Shown here: positions 8,837 to 15,611 of the stretch, piece after piece | Numbering within the stretch: the first letter of the stretch is position 1 | Layout of the letters: every line of letters starts with the position of its first letter | Source: Thiohalocapsa sp. | GTDB taxonomy: Bacteria > Pseudomonadota > Gammaproteobacteria > Chromatiales > Chromatiaceae | NCBI RefSeq assembly: GCF_022340605.1 | Contig: NZ_JAJDNQ010000074.1 | Location: 1-47,914 of the forward strand | Direction: 5' to 3' | DNA length: 47,914 nt | Position numbers and translations under genes: made by a program | Notes under the pieces: generated by a model | What the model saw: the letters and a program-made list of their open reading frames with translations, nothing else | Told to the model about the DNA's origin: nothing | Database searches by the model: none

Positions 8837-10581
8837 AGGGGCCAATGGCATTTTTTTGGGTCAGGCTCGCGGCGGCGGCACGCTGGAGCCACGCTCCCCT
8901 GTTGGCCCTCGCGGTGATCGTGTTGGTTGCCTGCTTGCGTGTGGCCGCGACCTACCCGGTGTTCTCTCACACCTGGGACGAGCCGTTTCATATCGGCGCC
9001 GGCATGCAATGGCTGCACGACGGATGGGGGCACGATGGAAGATTCGTTCCCATCCACCCACCGCTCGCGGAAACGATGAACGCCGTCGGCGTCAACGCCT
9101 TGGGCATCGATAACATAGCGTACGACGGTAGCAAGTTCTTCGGGTACAAATCGGGTGTCCAGTTGCTGTTCGCCAAAGGCGACTACTGGCGGACGCTGGC
9201 GGCTGCGCGTGCCGGCACTTTGCCGTTCCTGCTGCTGGCCTTGCTTGTCACAGCAATCTGGGCTTGGCGCACTGCCGGCTGGCCGGCGGCACTGTTGGCG
9301 TCGCTGGCCTTGAGCCTGTTACCACCGGTTCTCGCGCATGCAGGTTTTGCGACCGTGGATATGGGGTGCGCGGCGACAGTCGGCGCGGCACTATTGGCCT
9401 TCGCGTATTTTCTGCGAGCACCGAGCGTCTTGCGCGCATTGCTGTTCGGAGCCTCGGCTGGTCTCGCACTTCTGACGAAGTCGTCGGCACTCCCCTTCAT
9501 CGTTGCGGGTGGGGGCCTGATGCTGCTGTTGCACGGCATCCTGGCGTGGCGCAAACGGGGCGCTGCGGGCGGCCCCGTGCCTGCTGCGCGGTTTTGGTTG
9601 CGCTGGCTGGCCGTTGCGGGACTGAGCGGGTTATTGGTGGTCTGGGCCGGTTATGGGTTCGACACGGAGCGGTTCGGCCCGGACATGAGGCCGCATCAAG
9701 ATATCGACGCAGTGCTGGGCTCATCCGGCATTCTGCATCATGCGGCCTATCAGTTGGTTGAAGCAGTGCCGGTGCCGATGCCAAACTTCTTTCGCGCCAT
9801 GCAGGCGGCGTTCGGCAAGGGCAAGAAGGGGCATGAGTCATATTTTCTGGGTGCGGTGTCCTGGCATGGCTCCGCCCTTTATTTCCCGGTCATGTTGGCC
9901 GTCAAGTTGCCGCTGGCCTTTCTGCTGTTGCTGCTCATCGGCTCGGTGTATGTGGCGGCCGACTTGGTGAGCGACCGCACGGACGGCGGGTGCGAAGCGG
10001 CCCTTGCGTTGGCGGCGGCGCTTGGCATCCTGGCCGTCGGCATGGCCGCGGGTGTCACCAATGGCCTGCGGCAGCTGTTATCCATCATGCCGCTATTGGC
10101 CGTTGTTGCCGGATATGGTGCTGCGCGCCTGCTGCGAGTCCGAGGCGGATGGCGTCGGGCGGCGCGGACGGGCGTGGTCGCGCTGTTCGCTTGGTTGGGC
10201 GGGGTATCGGTCATGGCCCACCCGGACTACCTGGCCTGGTTCAATCCACTGGCCGGGGAGCATCCCGAGGAGATCGCGGTGGACAGTGATCTGGATTGGG
10301 GGCAGGACTTGGCCCGTCTGGGGCCGCTCCTGGAGTCGCTCGGGGTGGATCACGTCTGGATGCAGTACAACGGGAGCCTCGGTACGCCCTTGGAGCGTTT
10401 CGGTCTGCCGGCCTTTGATGTCTTGCCACCCAATCAGCGGGTCACGGGTTGGGTGGGCATCAGCGTGTTCAATCTCAAGCTGGGAACGCGCGAGCCACCC
10501 TATGATCAATATGCCTGGCTGCTGGATTACGAGCCGGTGGCTCGCGCAGGCTCCTCGATCTGGGTTTATCACGTGGATTGA
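8833..10581 (+). CDS. GT39/ArnT-like membrane glycosyltransferase
   Basis: A 582-residue protein with a hydrophobic N-terminal anchor, then a long extracytoplasmic loop holding HTWDEPFHIGAG (the Asp-Glu pair is the catalytic acidic site of the PMT/ArnT family) and IHPPLAETM. About ten further membrane segments and a periplasmic C-terminal tail follow. Such enzymes transfer a sugar from polyprenyl phosphate to protein, lipid A or another acceptor on the outer face of the inner membrane. The gene overlaps the polyprenyl-phosphate glycosyltransferase by four bases, so donor synthesis and use are co-translated. The C-terminal tail contains DSDLDWGQDL, a motif common in this branch. The acceptor is not deducible. 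Confidence 0.85.
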   Translation: MKGPMAFFWVRLAAAARWSHAPLLALAVIVLVACLRVAATYPVFSHTWDEPFHIGAGMQWLHDGWGHDGRFVPIHPPLAETMNAVGVNALGIDNIAYDGSKFFGYKSGVQLLFAKGDYWRTLAAARAGTLPFLLLALLVTAIWAWRTAGWPAALLASLALSLLPPVLAHAGFATVDMGCAATVGAALLAFAYFLRAPSVLRALLFGASAGLALLTKSSALPFIVAGGGLMLLLHGILAWRKRGAAGGPVPAARFWLRWLAVAGLSGLLVVWAGYGFDTERFGPDMRPHQDIDAVLGSSGILHHAAYQLVEAVPVPMPNFFRAMQAAFGKGKKGHESYFLGAVSWHGSALYFPVMLAVKLPLAFLLLLLIGSVYVAADLVSDRTDGGCEAALALAAALGILAVGMAAGVTNGLRQLLSIMPLLAVVAGYGAARLLRVRGGWRRAARTGVVALFAWLGGVSVMAHPDYLAWFNPLAGEHPEEIAVDSDLDWGQDLARLGPLLESLGVDHVWMQYNGSLGTPLERFGLPAFDVLPPNQRVTGWVGISVFNLKLGTREPPYDQYAWLLDYEPVARAGSSIWVYHVD

Positions 10582-10641
10582 CCGGCGGTCATGCTGGTGA
10601 TGGCTGGCGGTCTGCAAACTCGGTACTACAGGCGAATGCGG

Positions 10642-10812
10642 CTATTTCACCAGGATGAGCTTGTCGTTTCGGGTCAGCAGCAGCGTGTACTGCGCCTGCC
10701 CGTGCTCGATGACCACACGGCGCCGGCCGCGGAGCAATTGGCTGCTCTGCAGCCGCGGAGGCTCGGGATCGGAAACCGGATTATGGGAAGGGGATTTGTC
10801 TGAATAGTGCAC
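10642..10812 (-). CDS. hemP: Hemin uptake protein HemP
   Basis: A 56-residue protein that matches the HemP/HmuP family along its C-terminal half: SSQLLRGRRRVVIEHG, then QYTLLLTRNDKLILVK at the very end. The usual family pattern is a variable N-terminus, then a small beta-rich domain ending in KLILTK. Family members accompany haem uptake systems and in some species act as regulators of them. The start is the GTG at 10812, preceded by GGAG with eight bases of spacing. The frame is open upstream but has no ATG and meets a stop. No haem receptor or transporter gene lies nearby, so HemP is an orphan here. It is convergent with the GT39 gene and transcribed away from cobD, with its own promoter and dyad. 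Confidence 0.85.
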   Translation of the reverse strand: MHYSDKSPSHNPVSDPEPPRLQSSQLLRGRRRVVIEHGQAQYTLLLTRNDKLILVK

Positions 10813-10844
10813 GCGAGTTGCTCCATTCTCGATGATCGATGCCG

Positions 10845-10879
10845 GCGTGCCGCAATCGCATCATGCGGATGCGGCACGC
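10845..10879 (-). promoter_or_regulatory. Strong hairpin in hemP leader
   Basis: Ten-base arms GCGTGCCGCA and TGCGGCACGC pair perfectly. Inside them CGCAT and ATGCG form a second stem. In the hemP transcript this would fold about 20 bases before the ribosome site. It could act as an attenuator or translation control, or be a chance palindrome; there is no T-run. Confidence 0.4.
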
Positions 10880-10945
10880 ATGGGCCGGTGAAGGGGCGGA
10901 AGTCACATCGCCACGTTCCCTCGCATCGCCTCCGCACGTGGCAGG

Positions 10946-10974
10946 AAGATAACGCCAATGCGAACGGTTCGCAA
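10946..10974 (-). promoter_or_regulatory. Predicted sigma-70 promoter of hemP
   Basis: On the minus strand TTGCGA (10974-10969) and TATCTT (10951-10946) are separated by exactly 17 bases. Transcription would start near 10939 and leave a leader of about 125 bases before the hemP GTG. The -35 box lies inside the dyad at 10959-10973. Confidence 0.5.
10959..10973. promoter_or_regulatory. 7-1-7 dyad operator candidate upstream of hemP
   Basis: TGCGAACGGTTCGCA is a perfect seven-base inverted repeat around one central base, the same geometry as a Fur 7-1-7 site. Four of seven positions per half match TGATAAT. It covers the -35 region and spacer of the hemP promoter, so a repressor bound here would block it. 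Fur or another iron regulator is the natural guess from the hemP link, but the match is only partial. Confidence 0.45.
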
Positions 10975-11037
10975 TAGCCGCGAGCTCGACCCGCGGCGCG
11001 CGCAGGGACCCGCTGTGAGGCGGTACGTGCCGCCCGG

Positions 11038-12237
11038 GTGTCGGATGCGGCCATGGGCTGGGACCCCGTGCCTCGCGAGACCGGGCGCGGGCCAGTGAGT
11101 CGGAGCGTTTCGCGCATCCCGGTCGGTGCTCATGGCGGCAATCTGGCTGCACTCGCTGCGCGCGCGCGGCGGCCTGCGACCGAGATCATCGACTTCAGCG
11201 CCAACATCAATCCGCTCGGTATGCCGGCATCCGTACGGACCGCGCTGGGGGGCGCGCTGGCCGAGCTGGGGGACTATCCTGACCCTGACTGCACCGAGTT
11301 GCGCCAAGCCATTGGCGCTCACCTCGGCGTGCCGCCGGAGTTGGTGCTACCGGGTAACGGCGCGGAACAGCTGATTTGGTGGCTACCAAGGCTGGTGCGT
11401 GCGCGCCGCGTGGTGGTGACCGCGCCGTGCTACCTGGATTATCGCCGCGGCGGCGCTGTCTGGGGGCTCGACGTGCAGGAGGTGCCGCTCGATGCGCGCA
11501 GAGATTTCGCCCTTGATTCCGGCGCGCTCACCGCCGGCGTCAGTGACGGCGACCTCGTTTGGATCGGCCGGCCGAACAACCCGACTGGCCGACTCGTCGA
11601 TGTCGCCGCCATCGCGGCGTTCGCCAAGGCGCGGCCCGGCGTCTGGTGGGCGGTGGATGAGGCGTTCATCGAATTCGTCGAGGGCGAGGTGTCCGTCGCG
11701 GGGCTGCCGCTCGAGAATGTCATCCTGGTTCGCTCCATGACCAAATTCTATGGGCTGGCCGGGTTGCGCCTCGGCTATGCGGTGCTGCGAGGCGATCTCG
11801 CCGTTGCCGGGCGCCGGCTGTTGCCGGACTGGTCGGTCAACACCCTGGCGCAGCGCGCGGGCGTCGCTGTACTGACAGACCCGGAGCTTAGCGCCTTCGC
11901 CGAGCGCACCCGCGGGTTGATTCGGTGCGAGCGCCAGGCACTCGCCGCAGCGTTGCGCGTGCTGGGGGCGAGCGTGGTGGACGGGGCGGCCAACTACCTG
12001 CTGCTGCGCCTGCCGGATACCGCACCGACGGGTGCCGCAGTGGCCGAGCGACTGCTCTGCCGGTTCGGCATTGCCGTGCGGACCTGTAACGACTATGTCG
12101 GGCTTGATGCGCGGTATTTGCGAGTCGCGGTGCGAGGCGCGGCGGACAACGCGCGATTGATTGCCGGGTTGGCCGATGTGCTGCACCGCCGTGGGGGGGA
12201 GACGGCGGCGGTAGCCCCTGAGCGTGCCGGCCGATGA
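11038..12237 (+). CDS. cobD: Threonine-phosphate decarboxylase CobD-like (PLP, aspartate aminotransferase fold)
   Basis: A 399-residue fold-type I PLP enzyme. The N-terminal HGGNL, then IIDFSANINPLGMP, is the signature that separates CobD from histidinol-phosphate aminotransferase. CobD makes (R)-1-amino-2-propanol phosphate from threonine phosphate for the nucleotide loop of cobalamin. Also visible are YPDPDC, PGNGAEQLIWWLP, RPNNPTG, DEAFIEF, and the PLP Lys in SMTKFYGLAGLRLGY. The GTG at 11038 gives an extended N-terminus; ATG 11053 or GTG 11095 are alternatives, and the conserved part begins near residue 31. No other cobalamin gene lies in the window. A terminator follows closely, so it is probably transcribed alone. 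I saw no B12-riboswitch box upstream. Confidence 0.82.
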   Translation: MSDAAMGWDPVPRETGRGPVSRSVSRIPVGAHGGNLAALAARARRPATEIIDFSANINPLGMPASVRTALGGALAELGDYPDPDCTELRQAIGAHLGVPPELVLPGNGAEQLIWWLPRLVRARRVVVTAPCYLDYRRGGAVWGLDVQEVPLDARRDFALDSGALTAGVSDGDLVWIGRPNNPTGRLVDVAAIAAFAKARPGVWWAVDEAFIEFVEGEVSVAGLPLENVILVRSMTKFYGLAGLRLGYAVLRGDLAVAGRRLLPDWSVNTLAQRAGVAVLTDPELSAFAERTRGLIRCERQALAAALRVLGASVVDGAANYLLLRLPDTAPTGAAVAERLLCRFGIAVRTCNDYVGLDARYLRVAVRGAADNARLIAGLADVLHRRGGETAAVAPERAGR

Positions 12238-12243
12238 CCTTGC

Positions 12244-12270
12244 GCATACACATAAAGTATGCATTTTTTG
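12244..12270 (+). terminator. Rho-independent terminator after cobD
   Basis: GCATAC and GTATGC pair around a seven-base loop, followed by ATTTTTTG. It lies a few bases after the cobD stop. The stem is short and AT-containing, but the T-run is clear. Confidence 0.6.
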
Positions 12271-12353
12271 GTCCTGTGTGTCACTTCTCAGCCTTACAGA
12301 CCGGCGACCATCTGCCGTCCGCGATATAGCGGCTGGGACTCATGGCAATCTGA

Positions 12354-12390
12354 GCTAGGGAAGCGCCGATGTATCGGCGTTTCCCCTAGG
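12354..12390. repeat. Long perfect-looking hairpin
   Basis: The sequence reads CTAGGGAAGCGCCGAT, then GT, then ATCGGCGTTTCCCCTAGG. It forms a stem of about 16 pairs with one bulge, one G-T pair and a very tight loop. The inner AAGCGCCGA...TCGGCG resembles the hairpin at 13929-13973. It may be a bidirectional terminator or a small mobile palindrome. Confidence 0.5.
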
Positions 12391-12945
12391 TTATTTACCC
12401 CCTATGGGCTTCGCCCTGCTACCCTGCGGGCGATCCGCTGTTGTGCTCGTTGAGTGTTCGCCTTGCGGCCTTCTGCGCAGTCACACCTCCCGGTGCAACG
12501 AGCTTTGCTGAGGCGGCGTTACTGGCCGTCCATTGCATAATCCCTTTTGTCCACCGATGGCGCCCGCCTTGGCCATCTTGCACGATGGCGTAGACGGCGA
12601 AATGGCTAGCACCGAAACCGTCTTTCCTAAAGAGAAGAGGCGATTGCCACCGAGCGCGCCCGGATCAGTCGAGAACGACTTCTTAGAGCACAGGATGCTG
12701 ACAGCGCGGGAAGGTCGCCTGGCGACCGATAGGCTCGTGCTCATCGGGCTGTTGGGGCCGTGAGCGCATTGGCACGACTAGGGCTTTACTCTTCGACATC
12801 GTGTTGGGCGTTGGTGCCTGCGCGAACCGGGATTGAGCCGGTTTGCGTGGCGCCAAAGCATCACTCGATCTGGAAAGACTGCTTGCCGCTCACCGCAGTT
12901 GCAGCCGGTAACGACCGGCGTTTCTGGATGAAGAAGAGGCGAATA
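12391..12945. other. Mostly non-coding stretch before small operon
   Basis: Apart from the weak 12602-12763 frame nothing is recognisable. An open frame runs from GTG 12760 into the next gene, but its first 60 codons look non-coding and the real start is better placed at 12946. Confidence 0.4.
12602..12763 (+). CDS. Possible small hypothetical protein
   Basis: A 53-residue frame with mixed, non-repetitive composition. The first half is charged (PKEKRR), the middle reads VENDFLEHRMLTAREGR, and the end is hydrophobic. It precedes the small-protein operon on the same strand. The ribosome site is weak and no family is recognised, so it may be chance. Confidence 0.3.
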   Translation: MASTETVFPKEKRRLPPSAPGSVENDFLEHRMLTAREGRLATDRLVLIGLLGP

Positions 12946-13359
12946 ATGATGAATGCGAGTGGGTTATGGCCGTTGGTCGTTGCCGCGACGGGAGCCGCTT
13001 TGAGCCTCGTCATGGCAATGATGTGGTCCCACGCGGCGCACGCACAGACGAGACACAGTAGTTTCCTGTTGGGCTATGGGATTCACGCCGGCTCGCTGGC
13101 GTTGCGCAAAAGGTGGAGCGGCGTCGGTACTATCGCGGGCCGAGTCGTTGCTGGCGAGGCCATCCACATCGGCACCTGCAGTCTGCTGACACACACCGGC
13201 AGCGCGCAAGCGGTCTGCCGAGAGCGATCTAGGCACCGCAAGGTCAGGGGGGTGAGCGGCTCTGGCACCTTTGCCAGTCGGGGGCAGCTCGTGACGGACG
13301 TCGCGGGAATGAACCAGACGCGACAAGACATGCGCGACAGCCCGTTCCGGAGCGCCTGA
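12946..13359 (+). CDS. Exported hypothetical protein, first of three coupled small genes
   Basis: A 137-residue protein with a clear N-terminal signal: a short polar start, then LWPLVVAATGAALSLVMAMM, ending in Ala-His-Ala, a typical signal peptidase site near residue 33. The ATG at 12946 is preceded by AGAGG with seven bases of spacing; an ATG at 12928 in the same frame is less well placed. The mature part is basic, Gly- and Ser-rich, with two cysteines (GTCSLL and AVCRER). No family is recognised. Its stop overlaps the start of the next gene (TGATG), and that gene overlaps the third in the same way, so the three are probably translated together and work together. The exported or membrane nature of all three suggests an envelope role; the function is unknown. 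Confidence 0.55.
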   Translation: MMNASGLWPLVVAATGAALSLVMAMMWSHAAHAQTRHSSFLLGYGIHAGSLALRKRWSGVGTIAGRVVAGEAIHIGTCSLLTHTGSAQAVCRERSRHRKVRGVSGSGTFASRGQLVTDVAGMNQTRQDMRDSPFRSA

Positions 13360-13793
13360 TGTCACGGATAGCTTGGTGCGCTCTGCTGCTCATACTTCCC
13401 GCTTGTGCAAACATCGGAACAATGGGACAGACCGCTGATGTGGCGACCACGGCCGTGGGTTTGTCGCAGGGTTTGGCAGAAGCCAATCCTGCCGCTCTGC
13501 CGCTGATCCCGGCGAAGGTCGCAATGACGGGTATGGCGCGTAGGATGGACGATCCGGAGGAGTGCCGGGAGGCGACACAGGGGCTGTCCCTGGCCGGCTT
13601 TGGTGCCGCGGGTTGGAATCTGGCAATGCTGGCCGGTGTCTCGACGGGGGGGGCGGGGCTTCTGGCGCTCGGGACCATGGCATTGCTTTGGCGCCCGGCG
13701 TATTTCGGCGCAGTGAACAGTTGTCAACAAGGTCCTGAGCTGCCGCCCGGGGTCAAGGCGGCTGAAGCCAGCCCATTTCGGGAGGCGTCGTAA
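13359..13793 (+). CDS. Small lipoprotein with two hydrophobic segments
   Basis: A 144-residue protein. The start is a lipoprotein signal with the lipobox LPAC, so Cys16 would be lipidated. The mature part begins with TADVATTAVGLSQGLAEANP. The order of Asp, Thr-Thr, Gly and Glu-x-Asn-Pro recalls small membrane proteins of the DUF5658 type, but I am not sure. A hydrophobic region follows (near residues 76-110), then a Cys and a polar tail. Cysteines in DPEECRE and NSCQQ could pair. Both neighbours overlap it by one base (TGATG before, TAATG after), a strong sign of translational coupling. Confidence 0.65.
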   Translation: MSRIAWCALLLILPACANIGTMGQTADVATTAVGLSQGLAEANPAALPLIPAKVAMTGMARRMDDPEECREATQGLSLAGFGAAGWNLAMLAGVSTGGAGLLALGTMALLWRPAYFGAVNSCQQGPELPPGVKAAEASPFREAS

Positions 13794-13921
13794 TGGACTA
13801 TGTGCTGATCTGTCTGATCTCTTACGGCTGCGGTGTTCTCATGGGCTACGTCGAGTGTAGGAATGACCGCAAGCGCGCTCGTGGCATCGCCCGGGATGGC
13901 GCGGACAGATTCTGGACTTGA
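13793..13921 (+). CDS. 42-residue single-span membrane protein
   Basis: This gene is very short and easily missed. It starts at the ATG overlapping the previous stop (TAATG) and encodes one hydrophobic helix (residues 3-20, containing LICLISYGCGVLMGY), followed by a short, strongly basic tail with Arg and Lys, ending FWT. Topology by charge: tail in the cytoplasm. Coupling to the lipoprotein gene and the hairpin directly after the stop support a real last gene of the operon. It might anchor or assist the two upstream proteins. No family is recognised. Confidence 0.5.
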   Translation: MDYVLICLISYGCGVLMGYVECRNDRKRARGIARDGADRFWT

Positions 13922-13928
13922 TGCCTTG

Positions 13929-13973
13929 GCCGGGCGAAAGAAGCGCCGAACTGGTCGGCGCTTCCAGCCCGGC
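13929..13973. terminator. Two-layer palindrome between convergent genes
   Basis: Outer arms GCCGGGC and GCCCGGC and inner arms GAAGCGCCGA and TCGGCGCTTC all pair perfectly around ACTGG. It lies eight bases after the small operon and faces the hprK-like gene from the other side, so it would serve as a bidirectional terminator. No T-run follows. The core is shared with the hairpin at 12354-12390. Confidence 0.5.
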
Positions 13974-14199
13974 GGGTTGCGCGGCCCCCTGTTGATCCCG
14001 GCAGTTCCCAGCCGGCGACGTCAAAAATATACGCCCGCGGTTCAAGGTGCCAGTGCCCTTGGCCGCCGCCGGTTGTTGCCCATATCCCGCTTGGAATCGG
14101 TGCCAAGCTCGTCACGCAACTGGAAGACGCGGTCTTCCGCTTCGGACCCGAGCTCTCCCCCGGAGGATCTGCGCTTGGCGCAGCGGAGACCGGGGTTTC

Positions 14200-15102
14200 T
14201 CAGGCTTGATCCATGTGCTCCAAGAGGTTGTCGAGGTCATTCTCCAGACGCTCCAATCCCCAAGGCCGGCGGAAGGAGAAGATGCGGACCCGTTTCGCGA
14301 TCACGCTGCACGCTTGCAGGTGCTCCGCGGACAGTTCCAACTCGCGCAGCAACTCCCATCGGTAGGTCTGCGCACGGATGAGGTCGATCGCGGTGTAACC
14401 CCTTACCCGCTCGATCAACGGCTGTTCCGCCGAGGCGCGCTCCAGCAGATAGATACCGCGCAAGGGAAGTGGCCTGCCGTGAAAGCCTTCGGTCAAGCGG
14501 ATATGGTACTTATCGGCGCGGCTGAAATCCCGGGTCAGTTCTTGGTGATCCATGCCGAAGTGCTCCAGGGCATCCCGCCAGAGCTTGATGCGCGGAAAAC
14601 CAGGATGCAGCAGAACCTGTTGGGCTTCGGGCACCACCAACCCCACATCATCGGTCAGTACCGGCAGACCGCGCCGGTGCAGCGCGGCGGCGAGGGTGGA
14701 CTTGCCGGCGCCCGATTCGCCGCAGAATGCGTACGCGCCGCTGCCAATTGCGACGGCGCTCACGTGGAGCGGCAGCAACCCCCGCTGGTGGACTGCGACG
14801 GCTAGTCCCAGGGCGAGAAGCCAGACGCGCACATCACCATGCCGCGCGTCGGGACAAGGATCGACGAGAATGCGGCTCCCCCGTAGGATGCGGTAATGGC
14901 CAACACCCTCGATTGAGAACTGAACGACCCCGGGCGTGATCTGCAGGTGGGGCTCGGAGAGGTTCGCGTTTTCGAGCTCGGGGGTGAGGGTTGCGAGTTC
15001 GATCTCAATGTCCGCGGGATCGGCGCCCGATATAGCGACCAGTTCGGGCAGTGCGAGCGCGGATGCGACGGTGAGACCAAACACCCTGTAGCGATAGGTC
15101 AT
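14200..15102 (-). CDS. HPr-kinase-like protein of a RiPP/HPr-rel-A type locus
   Basis: A 300-residue protein whose C-terminal half is an HPr-kinase-type P-loop domain: FCGESGAGKST near residue 127, followed by the LTDDV strand that carries the catalytic acid. The N-terminal half is a variable beta-rich domain. Proteins of this type (HprK-related kinase A, and the kinases of some lasso peptide clusters such as paeninodin) sit next to PqqD-like proteins and phosphorylate a peptide or small target rather than HPr. It is divergent from the PqqD-like gene, with 126 bp between them. The ATG at 15102 starts with MTYRYRVFGL, the conserved beginning. A TTG at 15135 with AGGA upstream is the alternative. 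Expected substrate: the precursor peptide, by inference. Confidence 0.75.
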   Translation of the reverse strand: MTYRYRVFGLTVASALALPELVAISGADPADIEIELATLTPELENANLSEPHLQITPGVVQFSIEGVGHYRILRGSRILVDPCPDARHGDVRVWLLALGLAVAVHQRGLLPLHVSAVAIGSGAYAFCGESGAGKSTLAAALHRRGLPVLTDDVGLVVPEAQQVLLHPGFPRIKLWRDALEHFGMDHQELTRDFSRADKYHIRLTEGFHGRPLPLRGIYLLERASAEQPLIERVRGYTAIDLIRAQTYRWELLRELELSAEHLQACSVIAKRVRIFSFRRPWGLERLENDLDNLLEHMDQA

Positions 15103-15228
15103 CGGGGAATGCCTTAGGCCAGGCAGCAGGGACAACAGGGATCCTGCGTCGCCTATGCCATCATGTTACGGGCTATGCCGGCGCAATAGACAGCAATTTG
15201 CGAATGTGCTCAATCAGGGGATACAGGT

Positions 15229-15567
15229 ATGAACACCAGCGGCTCCACCCCGATCGCGAATTTGACGCTCGAGACCGTGGTTCGGCAGCATCCGGATTTG
15301 GTCGCCGCCGACGCCGACGGTGAGGTGCTGATGATGCACGTTGATTCCGGCAACTATTTCGGCCTTAACGAAGTCGCCAGTTTCGTCTGGTACCAGCTTG
15401 AGTTGCCTCGGACAGTCGGTGATTTGTGCTCCCGCATCCGATTGGAATTCGATGTCGAGGAGGAGCGGTGCATCATGGATTTGTTGGCGCACCTGCGGGA
15501 TAGCATCGCCGACGGGCTGGTCGAAGTCGTTTCTTCAGAGGATCAAAGCGCCGCGACGCAAGACTGA
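15229..15567 (+). CDS. PqqD-family peptide-recognition protein (lasso B1-like RRE)
   Basis: A 112-residue protein with the winged-helix PqqD fold, the RiPP recognition element that binds leader peptides and presents them to modifying enzymes. The typical pattern is visible: DGEVLMMHVDSGNYFGLNEVASFVW (strands and first helix, residues 26-50), then a C-terminal helical part with CIMDLLAHLRDSIADGLVE. It lies between the kinase and the nucleotidyltransferase genes, the arrangement known for HPr-rel-A systems and for some lasso clusters (B1). It starts the plus-strand run pqqD-nucleotidyltransferase-ABC-B2-SET. It is slightly longer than a standalone lasso B1 (about 80-100), with extra acidic residues at the end. 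Confidence 0.82.
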   Translation: MNTSGSTPIANLTLETVVRQHPDLVAADADGEVLMMHVDSGNYFGLNEVASFVWYQLELPRTVGDLCSRIRLEFDVEEERCIMDLLAHLRDSIADGLVEVVSSEDQSAATQD

Positions 15568-15611
15568 CCCGTCATGGCGCTGGTGTCGAGCACTGACATT
15601 CCCGGCACCAG

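Noticed and set aside
10813-11037. Cobalamin riboswitch upstream of cobD
   Set aside because: No B12-box-like sequence was found; the structured part fits the hemP leader instead.
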